From positions 23,754,501 to 23,818,500 of the forward strand of contig CM076146.1 of NCBI GenBank assembly GCA_038025085.1: DNA of 64,000 nt. The letters run 5' to 3'. Below the pieces are notes generated by a model. It had not been told where the DNA came from. It saw only the letters and a list, made by a program, of their open reading frames with translations, and ran no database searches. The DNA comes from Tetragonia tetragonoides (Eukaryota > Streptophyta > Magnoliopsida > Caryophyllales > Aizoaceae). Of the stretch, positions 35,821 to 47,559 are shown one piece after another (position 1 is the stretch's first letter; the number at the start of each line of letters is the position of its first letter). Position numbers and translations under genes: made by a program.

Positions 35821-38308
35821 TACTTTGTTGGCATTCATTTGAATGTGTGAAACTACACCTAAGATGTTTACAAGTACAAACAAGCTTCAACTCAGGCTTT
35901 TGAATGTAGTTACGCGTTTTAACAGCTCTTACGACTAGGGTGATAGAAATTGAGTTCTTTTGTGTTGTATATTAAGAGAAAGCATCCAAATACTTTGTTT
36001 GTATTCATTTGAGTGTGAAACTACACCTAGGATGTTTACAGTTACAAACAAGCTTCAACTCAAGCTTTTGAATGCATTTATGCTTTTTAAAAGCTCATAC
36101 GAGTAGGGTGAAACAGATTTGAGTTCTTTTGTGTTGTATATTAAGAGAAAGCATCCAAATACTTTGTTTGCATTCATTTGAATGTGTGAAACTAAAACTA
36201 GGATGTTTTCAAGTACAAACAATCTTCAACTCAAGCTTTTGAATGCATTTATGCTTTTTAAAAGCTCATACGAGTAGGGTGAAAGAGATTTGAGTTCTTT
36301 TGTGTTGTATATTAAGAGAAAGCATCCAAATACTTTGTGTACATTCTTTTGAGTGTGAAACTATACCTAGGATGTTTACAGTTACAAACAAGCTTCAACT
36401 CAAGCTTTTGAATGCATTTACGCGTTTTAAAAGCTCATACGAGTAGGGTGAAAGAGATTTGAGTTCTTTTGTGTTGTATATTAAGAGAAAGCATCCAAAT
36501 ACTTTGTTTGCATTCATTTGAATGTGTGAAACTACACCTAGGATGTTTACAAGTACAAACAAGCTTCAACTCAAGCTTTTGAATGTATTTACGCGTTTTA
36601 ACAGCTCTTACGACTAGGGTGATAGAAATTGAGTTCTTTTGTGTTGTATATTAAGAGAAAGCTTCCAAATACTTTGTTTGTATTGATTTGAGTGTGAAAC
36701 TACACCTAGGATGTTTACAAGTACAAACAAGTTTCAACTCAAGCTGTTGAATGAATTTATGCTTTTTAAAAGCTCATACGAGTAGGGTGAAAGAGATTTG
36801 AGTTCTTTTGTGTTGTATATTAAGAGAAAGCATCCAAATACTTTGTTTGTATTCATTTGAGTGTGAAACTACACCTAGGATGTTTACAAGTACAAACAAG
36901 TTTCAACTCAAGCTGTTGAATGAATTTTCGCGTTTTAACAGCTCTTACGACAAGGGTGATAGAAATTGAGTTCTTTTGTGTTGTATATTAAGAGAAAGCA
37001 TCCAAATCCTTTGTTTGCATTCATTTGAGTATGAAACTACAGGTAGGATGTTTACAGTTACAAACAAGCTTCAACTCATGCTTTTGAATGCATTTACGCG
37101 TTTTAAAAGCTCATACGAGTAGGGTGAAAGAGATTTGAGTTCTTTTGTGTTGTATATTAAGAGAAAGCATCCAAATACTTTGTTTGCATTCATTTGAATG
37201 TGTGAAACTACACCTAGGATGTTTACAAGTACAAACAAGCTTCAACTCAAGCTTTTGAATGTATTTACGCGTTTTAACAGCTCTTACGACTAGGGTGATA
37301 GAAATTGAGTTCTTTTGTGTTGTATATTAAGAGAAAGCTTCCAAATACTTTGTTTGTATTCATTTGAGTGTGAAACTACACCTAGGATGTTTACAAGTAC
37401 AAACAAGCTTCAACTCAAGCTTTTGAATGCATTTATGCTTTTTAAAAGCTCATACGAGTAGGGTGAAAGAGATTTGAGTTCTTTTGTGTTGTATATTAAG
37501 AGAAAGCATCCAAATACTTTGTTGGCATTCATTTGAATGTGTGAAACTACACCTAAGATGTTTACAAGTACAAACAAGCTTCAACTCAGGCTTTTGAATG
37601 TAGTTACGCGTTTTAACAGCTCTTACGACTAGGGTGATAGAAATTGAGTTCTTTTGTGTTGTATATTAAGAGAAAGCATCCAAATACTTTGTTTGTATTC
37701 ATTTGAGTGTGAAACTACACCTAGGATGTTTACAGTTACAAACAAGCTTCAACTCAAGCTTTTGAATGCATTTATGCTTTTTAAAAGCTCATACGAGTAG
37801 GGTGAAACAGATTTGAGTTCTTTTGTGTTGTATATTAAGAGAAAGCATCCAAATACTTTGTTTGCATTCATTTGAATGTGTGAAACTAAAACTAGGATGT
37901 TTTCAAGTACAAACAATCTTCAACTCAAACTTTTGAATGCATTTATGCTTTTTAAAAGCTCATACGAGTAGGGTGAAAGAGATTTGAGTTCTTTTGTGTT
38001 GTATATTAAGAGAAAGCATCCAAATACTTTGTGTACATTCTTTTGAGTGTGAAACTATACCTAGGATGTTTACAGTTACAAACAAGCTTCAACTCAAGCT
38101 TTTGAATGCATTTACGCGTTTTAAAAGCTCATACGAGTAGGGTGAAAGAGATTTGAGTTCTTTTGTGTTGTATATTAAGAGAAAGCATCCAAATACTTTG
38201 TTTGCATTCATTTGAATGTGTGAAACTACACCTAGGATGTTTACAAGTACAAACAAGCTTCAACTCAAGCTTTTGAATGTATTTACGCGTTTTAACAGCT
38301 CTTACGAC
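35060..38308. repeat. 1,694-bp HOR (10 monomers), about 1.9 copies
   Basis: GTTGGCATTC and ACTAAAACTAGG (36191 and 37885) recur at 1,694 bp. The second copy starts at about 36,754 inside a hybrid monomer, as expected for an unequal crossover. It ends near 38,308, where CGACTAGGG faces CGACAAGGG. Confidence 0.82.
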
Positions 38309-39998
38309 AAGGGTGATAGAAATTGAGTTCTTTTGTGTTGTATATTAAGAGAAAGCATCCAAATACTTTGTTTGTATTCATTTGAGTGTAAAACTACACC
38401 TACGATGTTTACAGTTACAAACGTGCTTCAACTCAAGCTTTTGAATGCATTTATGCTTTTTAAAAGCTCATACAAGTAGGGTGAAAGAGATTTGAGTTCT
38501 TTTGTGTTGTATATTAAAAGAAAGCATCCAAATACTGTGTTTGTATTCATTTGAGTGTGAAACTACACCTAGGATGTTTACAAGTACAATCAAGCTTCAA
38601 CTCAAGCTTTTGAATGTATTTACGCATTTTAAAAGGTCATACGAGTAGGGTGAAAGAGATTTGAGTTCTTTTGTGTTGTATATTAAGAGAAAGCATCCAA
38701 ATACTTTGTGTACATTCTTTTGAGTGTGAAACTATACCTAGGATGTTTACAGTTACAAACAAGCTTCAACTCAAGCTTTTGAATGCATTTACGCGTTTTA
38801 AAAGCTCATACGAGTAGGGTGAAAAAGATTTGAGTTCTTTTGTGTTGTATATTAAGAGAAAGCATCCAAATACGCTGTTTGCATTCACTTCAGTGTGAAA
38901 CTACACCTAGGATGTTTACAGTTACAAACAAGCTTCAACTCAAGCTTTTGAATGCATTTATGATTTTTAAAAGCTCATACGAGTAGGGTGAAAGAGATTT
39001 GAGTCCTTTTGTGTTGTATATTAAGAGAAAGCATCCAAATACTTTGTTTGTATTCATTTGAGTGTGAAACTACACCTAGGATGTTTACAAGTACAAACAA
39101 GCTTCAACTCAAGCTTTTGAATGTATTTACGCATTTTAAAAGCTCATACGAGTAGGGTAAAAGAGATTTGAGTTCTTTTGTGTTGTATATCAAGAGAAAG
39201 CTTCCAAATACTTTGTGTAGATTCATTTGAGTGTAAAATACTTTTAACAACTCTTACGACTAGGGTGATAGAAATTGAGTTCTTTTGTGTTGTATATTAA
39301 GAGAAAAAATCCAAATACTTTGTTTGTATTCATTTGAGTGTGAAATTACACCTAGGATGTTTACAGTTACAAACGTGATTCAACTCAAGCTTTTGAATAC
39401 ATTTATGCTTTTTAAAAGCCCATACAAGTAGGGTGAAAGAGATTTGAGTTCTTTTGTGTTGTATATTAAGAGAAAGCATCCAAATACTTTGTTGGCATTC
39501 ATTTGAATGTGTGAAACTACACCTAAGATGTTTACAAGTACAAACAAGCTTCAACTCAGGCTTTTGAATGTAGTTACGCGTTTTAACAGCTCTTACGACT
39601 AGGGTGATAGAAATTGAGTTCTTTTGTGTTGTATATTAAGAGAAAGCATCCAAATACTTTGTTTGTATTCATTTGAGTGTGAAACTACACCTAGGATGTT
39701 TACAGTTACAAACAAGCTTCAACTCAAGCTTTTGAATGCATTTATGCTTTTTAAAAGCTCATACAAGTAGGGTGAAACAGATTTGAGTTCTTTTGTGTTG
39801 TATATTAAGAGAAAGCATCCAAATACTTTGTTTGCATTCATTTGAATGTGTGAAACTAAAACTAGGATGTTTTCAAGTACAAACAATCTTCAACTCAAGC
39901 TTTTGAATGCATTTATGCTTTTTAAAAGCTCATACGAGTAGGGTGAAAGAGATTTGAGTTCTTTTGTGTTGTATGTTAAGAGAAAGCATCCAAATACT
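38288..39998. repeat. 1.7-kb block, second copy (partner 32,255-33,965)
   Basis: Copy at lag 6,033 with a few private changes, such as CATTCACTTCAG near 38,885 and GTATGTTAAG near 39,974. It follows the end of the 1,694-bp HOR. Confidence 0.82.
39234..39243. other. Junction of a truncated monomer, copy 2
   Basis: Same junction TAAAATACTT followed by TTAACAACTC, exactly 6,033 bp from the first copy. It was carried within the duplicated 1.7-kb block. Confidence 0.88.
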
Positions 39999-42441
39999 GT
40001 GTTTGTATTCATTTGAGTGTGAAACTACACCTAGGATGTTTACAAGTACAAACAAGCTTCAACTCAAGCTTTTGAATGTATTTACGCATTTTAAAAGCTC
40101 ATACGAGTAGGGCGAAAGAGATTTGAGTTCTTTTGTGTTGTATATTAAGAGAAATCATCCAAATACTTTGTGTACATTCATTTGAGTGTGAAACTACACC
40201 TAGGGTGTTTACAGTTACAAACAAGTTTCAACTCAAGCTTTTGAATGCATTTACGCGTTTTAAAAGCTCATACGAATAGGGTGAAAGAGATTTGAGTTCT
40301 TTTGTGTTGTATATTAAGAGAAAGCATCCAAATGCTATGTTTGCATTCATTTGAGTGTGAAACTACACCTATGATGTTTACAAGTACAAACAAGTTTCAA
40401 CTCAAGCTGTTGAATGAATTTACGCGTTTTAACAGCTCTTACGACAAGGGTGATAGAAATTGAGTTCTTTTGTGTTGTATATTAAGAGAAAGCATCCAAA
40501 AACTTTGTTTGCATTCATTTGAGTGTGAATCTACACCTAGGATGTTTACAAGTACAAACAAGCTTCAACTCAAGCTTTTGATTGTATTTACGCGTTTTAA
40601 AAGCTCATACGAGTAGGGTGAAAGAAATTTGAGTTCTTTTGTGTTGTATATTAAGAGAAATCATCCAAATACTTTGTGTACATTCATTTGAGTGTGAAAC
40701 TACACCTAGGGTGTTTGCAGTTACAAACAAGTTTCAACTCAAGCTTTTGAATGAATTTACGCGTTTTAAAAGCTCATACGAGTAGGGTGAAAGAGATTTG
40801 AGTTCTTTTGTGTTGTATATTAAGAGAAAGCATCCAAATACTATGTTTGCATTCATTTGAGTGTGAAACTACACCTAGGATGTTTACAAGTACAAACAAG
40901 TTTCAACTCAAGCTGCTGAATGAATTTTCGCGTTTTAACAGCTCTTACGACAAGGGTGATAGAAATTGAGTTCTTTTGTGTTGTATATTAAGAGAAAGCA
41001 TCCAAATCCTTTGTTTGCATTCATTTGAGTATGAAACTACAGGTAGGATGTTTACAGTTACAAACAAGCTTCAACTCATGCTTTTGAATGCATTTACGCG
41101 TTTTAAAAGCTCATACGAGTAGGGTGAAAGAGATTTGAGTTCTTTTGTGTTGTATATTAAGAGAAAGCATCCAAATACTTTTTTTGCATTCATTTGAATG
41201 TGTGAAACTACACCTAGGATGTTTACAAGTACAAACAAGCTTCAACTCAAGCTTTTGAATGTATTTACGCGTTTTAACAGCTCTTACGACTAGGGTGACA
41301 GAAAATGAGTTCTTTTGTGTTGTATATTAAGAGAAAGCATCCAATTACTTTGTTTGTATTCATTTGAGTGTGAAACTACACCTAGGATGTTTACAGTTAC
41401 AAACGTGCTTCAACTCAAGCTTTTGAATGCATTTATGCTTTTTAAAAGCTCATACAAGTAGGGTGAAAGAGATTTGAGTTCTTTTGTGTTGTATATTAAG
41501 AGAAAGCATCCAAATACTGTGTTTGTATTCATTTGAGTGTGAAACTACACCTAGGATGTTTACAAGTACAAACAAGCTTCAACTCAAGCTTTTGAATGTA
41601 TTTACGCATTTTAAAAGCTCATACGAGTAGGGTGAAAGAGATTTGAGTTCTTTTGTGTTGTATATTAAGAGAAATCATCCAAATACTTTGTGTACATTTT
41701 TTTGAGTGTGAAACTATACCTAGGATGTTTACAGTTACAAACAAGCTTCAACTCAAGCTTTTGAATGCATTTACGCGTTTTAAAAGCTCATACGATTAGG
41801 GTGAAAGAGATTTGAGTTCTTTTGTGTTGTATATTAAGAGAAAGCATCCAAATACGCTGTTTGCATTCATTTGAGTGTGAAACTACACCTAGGATGTTTA
41901 CAGTTACAAACAAGCTTCAACTCAAGCTTTTGAATGCATTTATGCTTTTTAAAAGCTCATACGAGTAGGGTGAAAGAGATTTGAGTTCTTTTGTGTTGTA
42001 TATTAAGAGAAAGCATCCAAATACTTTGTTTGTATTCATTTGAGTGTGAAACTACACCTAGGATGTTTACAAGTACAAACAAGTTTCAACTCAAGCTGTT
42101 GAATGAATTTTCGCGTTTTAACAGCTCTTACGACAAGGGTGATAGAAATTGAGTTCTTTTGTGTTGTATATTAAGAGAAAGCATCCAAATCCTTTGTTTG
42201 CATTCATTTGAGTATGAAACTACAGGTAGGATGTTTACAGTTACAAACAAGCTTCAACTCATGCTTTTGAATGCATTTACGCGTTTTAAAAGCTCATACG
42301 AGTAGGGTGAAAGAGATTTGAGTTCTTTTGTGTTGTATATTAAGAGAAAGCATCCAAATACTTTGTTTGCATTCATTTGAATGTGTGAAACTACACCTAG
42401 GATGTTTACAAGTACAAACAAGCTTCAACTCAAGCTTTTGA
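39730..42441. repeat. 2.7-kb block duplicated at lag 5,118 (partner 44,848-47,559)
   Basis: GTGTTTGCAGTTAC (40711 and 45829), CGAATAGGGTG and GACAGAAAATGAG recur at constant lag. The block overlaps the 6,877-lag copy, so part of it exists at three places (34, 41 and 46 kb). Confidence 0.8.
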
Positions 42442-43966
42442 ATGTATTTACGCGTTTTAACAGCTCTTACGACTAGGGTGATAGAAATTGAGTTCTTTTG
42501 TGTTGTATATTAAGAGAAAGCTTCCAAATACTTTGTTTGTATTCATTTGAGTGTGAAACTACACCTAGGATGTTTACAAGTACAAACAAGCTTCAACTCA
42601 AGCTTTTGAATGCATTTATGCTTTTTAAAAGCTCATACGAGTAGGGTGAAAGAGATTTGAGTTCTTTTGTGTTGTATATTAAGAGAAAGCATCCAAATAC
42701 TTTGTTTGTATTCATTTGAGTGTGAAACTACACCTAGGATGTTTACAAGTACAAACAAGCTTCAACTCAAGCCTTTGAATGTATTTACGCGTTTTAACAG
42801 CTCTTACGACTAGGGTGATAGAAATTGAGTTCTTTTGTGTTGTATATTAAGAGAAAGCATCCAAATACTTTGTTTGTATTCATTTGAGTGTGAAACTACA
42901 CCTAGGATGTTTACAAGTACAAACAAGCTTCAACTCAAGCTTTTGAATGTATTTACGCATTTTAAAAGCTCATACGAGTAGGGTGAAAGAGATTTGAGTT
43001 CTTTTGTGTTGTATATTAAGAGAAAGCATCCAAATACTTTGTTTACATTCATTTGAATGTGTGAAACTACACCTAGGATGTTTACAAGTACAAACAAGCT
43101 TCAACTCAAGCTTTTGAATGTATTTACGCGTTTTAACAGCTCTTACGACTAGGGTGATAGAAATTGAGTTCTTTTGTGTTGTATATTAAGAGAAAGCATC
43201 CAAATCCTTTGTTTGCATTCATTTGAGTATGAAACTACAGGTAGGATGTTTACAGTTACAAACAAGCTTCAACTCATGCTTTTGAATGCATTTACGCGTT
43301 TTAAAAGCTCATACGAGTAGGGTGAAAGAGATTTGAGTTCTTTTGTGTTGTATATTAAGACAAAGCATCCAAATACTTTGTTTGCATTCATTTGAATGTG
43401 TGAAACTACACCTAGGATGTTTACAAGTACAAACAAGCTTCAACTCAAGCTTTTGAATGTATTTACGCGTTTTAACAGCTCTTACGACTAGGGTGATAGA
43501 AATTGAGTTCTTTTGTGTTGTATATTAAGAGAAAGCTTCCAAATACTTTGTTTGTATTCATTTGAGTGTGAAACTACACCTAGGATGTTTACAAGTACAA
43601 ACAAGCTTCAACTCAAGCTTTTGAATGCATTTATGCTTTTTAAAAGCTCATACGAGTAGGGTGAAAGAGATTTGAGTTCTTTTGTGTTGTATATTAAGAG
43701 AAAGCATCCAAATACTTTGTTTGTATTCATTTGAGTGTGAAACTACACCTAGGATGTTTACAAGTACAAACAAGCTTCAACTCAAGCCTTTGAATGTATT
43801 TACGCGTTTTAACAGCTCTTACGACTAGGGTGATAGAAATTGAGTTCTTTTGTGTTGTATATTAAGAGAAAGCATCCAAATACTTTGTTTGTATTCATTT
43901 GAGTGTGAAACTACACCTAGGATGTTTACAAGTACAAACAAGCTTCAACTCAAGCTTTTGAATGCA
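42136..43966. repeat. 1,015-bp HOR (6 monomers), about 1.8 copies
   Basis: CAAGCCTTTGAATG occurs at about 42,769 and 43,784, and the CAGGTAGG form at about 42,224 and 43,239. The left edge is at CGACAAGGG versus CGACTAGGG near 42,136. The right edge is where GCATTTATGATTTT replaces GTATTTACGCATTTT. Confidence 0.82.
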
Positions 43967-44094
43967 TTTATGATTTTTAAAAGCTCATACGAGTAGGGTG
44001 AAAGAGATTTGAGTCCTTTTGTGTTGTATATTAAGAGAAAGCATCCAAATACTTTGTTTGTATTCATTTGAGTGTGAAACTACACCTAGGATGT

Positions 44095-44852
44095 TTACAA
44101 GTACAAACAAACTTCAACTCAAGCTTTTGAATGTATTTACGCATTTTAAAAGCTCATACGAGTAGGGTAAAAGAGATTTGAGTTCTTTTGTGTTGTATAT
44201 CAAGAGAAAGCTTCCAAATACTTTGTGTAGATTCATTTGAGTGTAAAATACTTTTAACAGCTCTTACGACTAGGGTGATAGAAATTGAGTTCTTTTGTGT
44301 TGTATATTAAGAGAAAGCATCCAAATACTTTGTTTGTATTCATTTGAGTGTGAAATTACACCTAGGATGTTTACAGTTACAAACGTGCTTCAACTCAAGC
44401 TTTTGAATACATTTATGCTTTTTAAAAGCCCATACAAGTAGGGTGAAAGAGATTTGAGTTCTTTTGTGTTGTATATTAAGAGAAAGCATCCAAATACTTT
44501 GTTGGCATTCATTTGAATGTGTGAAACTACACCTAAGATGTTTACAAGTACAAACAAGCTTCAACTCAAGCTTTTGAATGTATTTACGCATTTTAAAAGC
44601 TCATACGAGTAGGGTAAAAGAGATTTGAGTTCTTTTGTGTTGTATATCAAGAGAAAGCTTCCAAATACTTTGTGTAGATTCATTTGAGTGTAAAATACTT
44701 TTAACAGCTCTTACGACTAGGGTGATAGAAATTGAGTTCTTTTGTGTTGTATATTAAGAGAAAGCATCCAAATACTTTGTTTGTATTCATTTGAGTGTGA
44801 AATTACACCTAGGATGTTTACAGTTACAAACGTGCTTCAACTCAAGCTTTTG
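44095..44852. repeat. 447-bp tandem duplication containing truncated monomers, about 1.7 copies
   Basis: The deletion junction TAAAATACTT occurs at 44244 and 44691. The repeat unit is two monomers plus the roughly 107-bp truncated one. Here the following tail reads TTAACAGCTC, where the copies at 33 and 39 kb read TTAACAACTC. The copies separate near 44,850 (GAATACATT versus GAATGCATT). Confidence 0.85.
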
Positions 44853-47559
44853 AATGCATTTATGCTTTTTAAAAGCTCATACGAGTAGGGTGAAAGAGAT
44901 TTGAGTTCTTTTGTGTTGTATATTAAGAGAAAGCATCCAAATACTTTGTTTGCATTCATTTGAATATGTGAAACTAAACCTAGGATGTTTTCAAGTACAA
45001 ACAAGCTTCAACTCAAGCTTTTGAATGCATTTATGCTTTTTAAAAGCTCATACGAGTAGGGTGAAAGAGATTTGAGTTCTTTTGTGTTGTATATTAAGAG
45101 AAAGCATCCAAATACTGTGTTTGTATTCATTTGAGTGTGAAACTACACCTAGGATGTTTACAAGTACAAACAAGCTTCAACTCAAGCTTTTGAATGTATT
45201 TACGCATTTTAAAAGCTCATACGAGTAGGGTGAAAGAGATTTGAGTTCTTTTGTGTTGTATATTAAGAGAAATCATCCAAATACTTTGTGTACATTCATT
45301 TGAGTGTAAAACTACACCTAGGGTGTTTACAGTTACAAACAAGTTTCAACTCAAGCTTTTGAATGCATTTACGCGTTTTAAAAGCTCATACGAATAGGGT
45401 GAAAGAGATTTGAGTTCTTTTGTGTTGTATATTAAGAGAAAGCATCCAAATGCTATGTTTGCATTCATTTGAGTGTGAAACTACACCTAGGATGTTTACA
45501 AGTACAAACAAGTTTCAACTCAAGCTGTTGAATGAATTTACGCGTTTTAACAGCTCTTACGACAAGGGTGATAGAAATTCAGTTCTTTTGTGTTGTATAT
45601 TAAGAGAAAGCATCCAAAAACTTTGTTTGCATTCATTTGAGTGTGAAACTACACCTAGGATGTTTACAAGTACAAACAAGCTTCAACTCAAGCTTTTGAT
45701 TGTATTTACGCGTTTTAAAAGCTCATACGAGTAGGGTGAAAGAGATTTGAGTTCCTTTGTGTTGTATATTAAGAGAAATCATCCAAATACTTTGTGTACA
45801 TTCATTTGAGTGTGAAACTACACCTAGGGTGTTTGCAGTTACAAACAAGTTTCAACTCAAGCTTTTGAATGAATTTACGCGTTTTAAAAGCTCATACGAG
45901 TAGGGTGAAAGAGATTTGAGTTCTTTTGTGTTGTATATTAAGAGAAAGCATCCAAATACTATGTTTGCATTCATTTGAGTGTGAAACTACACCTAGGATG
46001 TTTACAAGTACAAACAAGATTCAACTCAAGCTGTTGAATGAATTTTCGCGTGTTAACAGCTCTTACGACAAGGGTGATAGAAATTGAGTTCTTTTGTGTT
46101 GTATATTAAGAGAAAGCATCCAAATCCTTTGTTTGCATTCATTTGAGTATGAAACTACAGGTAGGATGTTTACAGTTACAAACAAGCTTCAACTCATGCT
46201 TTTGAATGCATTTACGCGTTTTAAAAGCTCATACGAGTAGGGTGAAAGAGATTTGAGTTCTTTTGTGTTGTATATTAAGAGAAAGCATCCAAATACTTTG
46301 TTTGCATTCATTTGAATGTGTGAAACTACACCTAGGATGTTTACAAGTACAAACAAGCTTCAACTCAAGCTTTTGAATGTATTTACGCGTTTTAACAGCT
46401 CTTACGACTAGGGTGACAGAAAATGAGTTCTTTTGTGTTGTATATTAAGAGAAAGCATCGAAATACTTTGTTTGTATTCATTTGAGTGTGAAACTACACC
46501 TAGGATGTTTACAGTTACAAACGTGCTTCAACTCAAGCTTTTGAATGCATTTATGCTTTTTAAAAGCTCATACAAGTATGGTGAAAGAGATTTGAGTTCT
46601 TTTGTGTTGTATATTAAGAGAAAGCATCCAAATACTGTGTTTGTATTCATTTGAGTGTGAAACTACACCTAGGATGTTTACAAGTACAAACAAGCTTCAA
46701 CTCAAGCTTTTGAATGTATTTACGCATTTTAAAAGCTCATACGAGTAGGGTGAAAGAGATTTGAGTTCTTTTGTGTTGTATATTAAGAGAAATCATCCAA
46801 ATACTTTGTGTACATTTTTTTGAGTGTGAAACTATACCTAGGATGTTTACAGTTACAAACAAGCTTCAACTCAAGCTTTTGAATGCATTTACGCGTTTTA
46901 AAAGCTCATACGGGTAGGGTGAAAGAGATTTGAGTTCTTTTGTGTTGTATATTAAGAGAAAGCATCCAAATACGCTGTTTGCATTCATTTGAGTGTGAAA
47001 CTACACCTAGGATGTTTACAGTTACAAACAAGCTTCAACTCAAGCTTTTGAATGCATTTATGCTTTTTAAAAGCTCATACGAGTAGGGTGAAAGAGATTT
47101 GAGTTCTTTTGTGTTGTATATTAAGAGAAAGCATCCAAATACTTTGTTTGTATTCATTTGAGTGTGAAACTACACCTAGGATGTTTACAAGTACAAACAA
47201 GTTTCAACTCAAGCTGTTGAATGAATTTTCGCGTTTTAACAGCTCTTACGACAAGGGTGATAGAAATTGAGTTCTTTTGTGTTGTATATTAAGAGAAAGC
47301 ATCCAAATCCTTTGTTTGCATTCATTTGAGTATGAAACTACAGGTAGGATGTTTACAGTTACAAACAAGCTTCAACTCATGCTTTTGAATGCATTTACGC
47401 GTTTTAAAAGCTCATACGAGTAGGGTGAAAGAGATTTGAGTTCTTTTGTGTTGTATATTAAGAGAAAGCATCCAAATACTTTGTTTGCATTCATTTGAAT
47501 GTGTGAAACTACACCTAGGATGTTTACAAGTACAAACAAGCTTCAACTCAAGCTTTTGA
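44848..47559. repeat. 2.7-kb block, second copy (partner 39,730-42,441)
   Basis: Satellite of mixed class matching the earlier block at lag 5,118. Private changes include AGAAATTCAG near 45,578, CGTGTTAACAGC near 46,050 and CATCGAAATAC near 46,458. Some of these remove in-frame stops and produce the chance reading frames seen here. Confidence 0.8.

Noticed and set aside
45420..46654. Plus-strand frames of 104 and 73 codons at 45420 and 46433
   Set aside because: They translate consecutive monomers and the amino-acid sequence repeats with the satellite. Open only because of private changes such as ATTCAG for ATTGAG.
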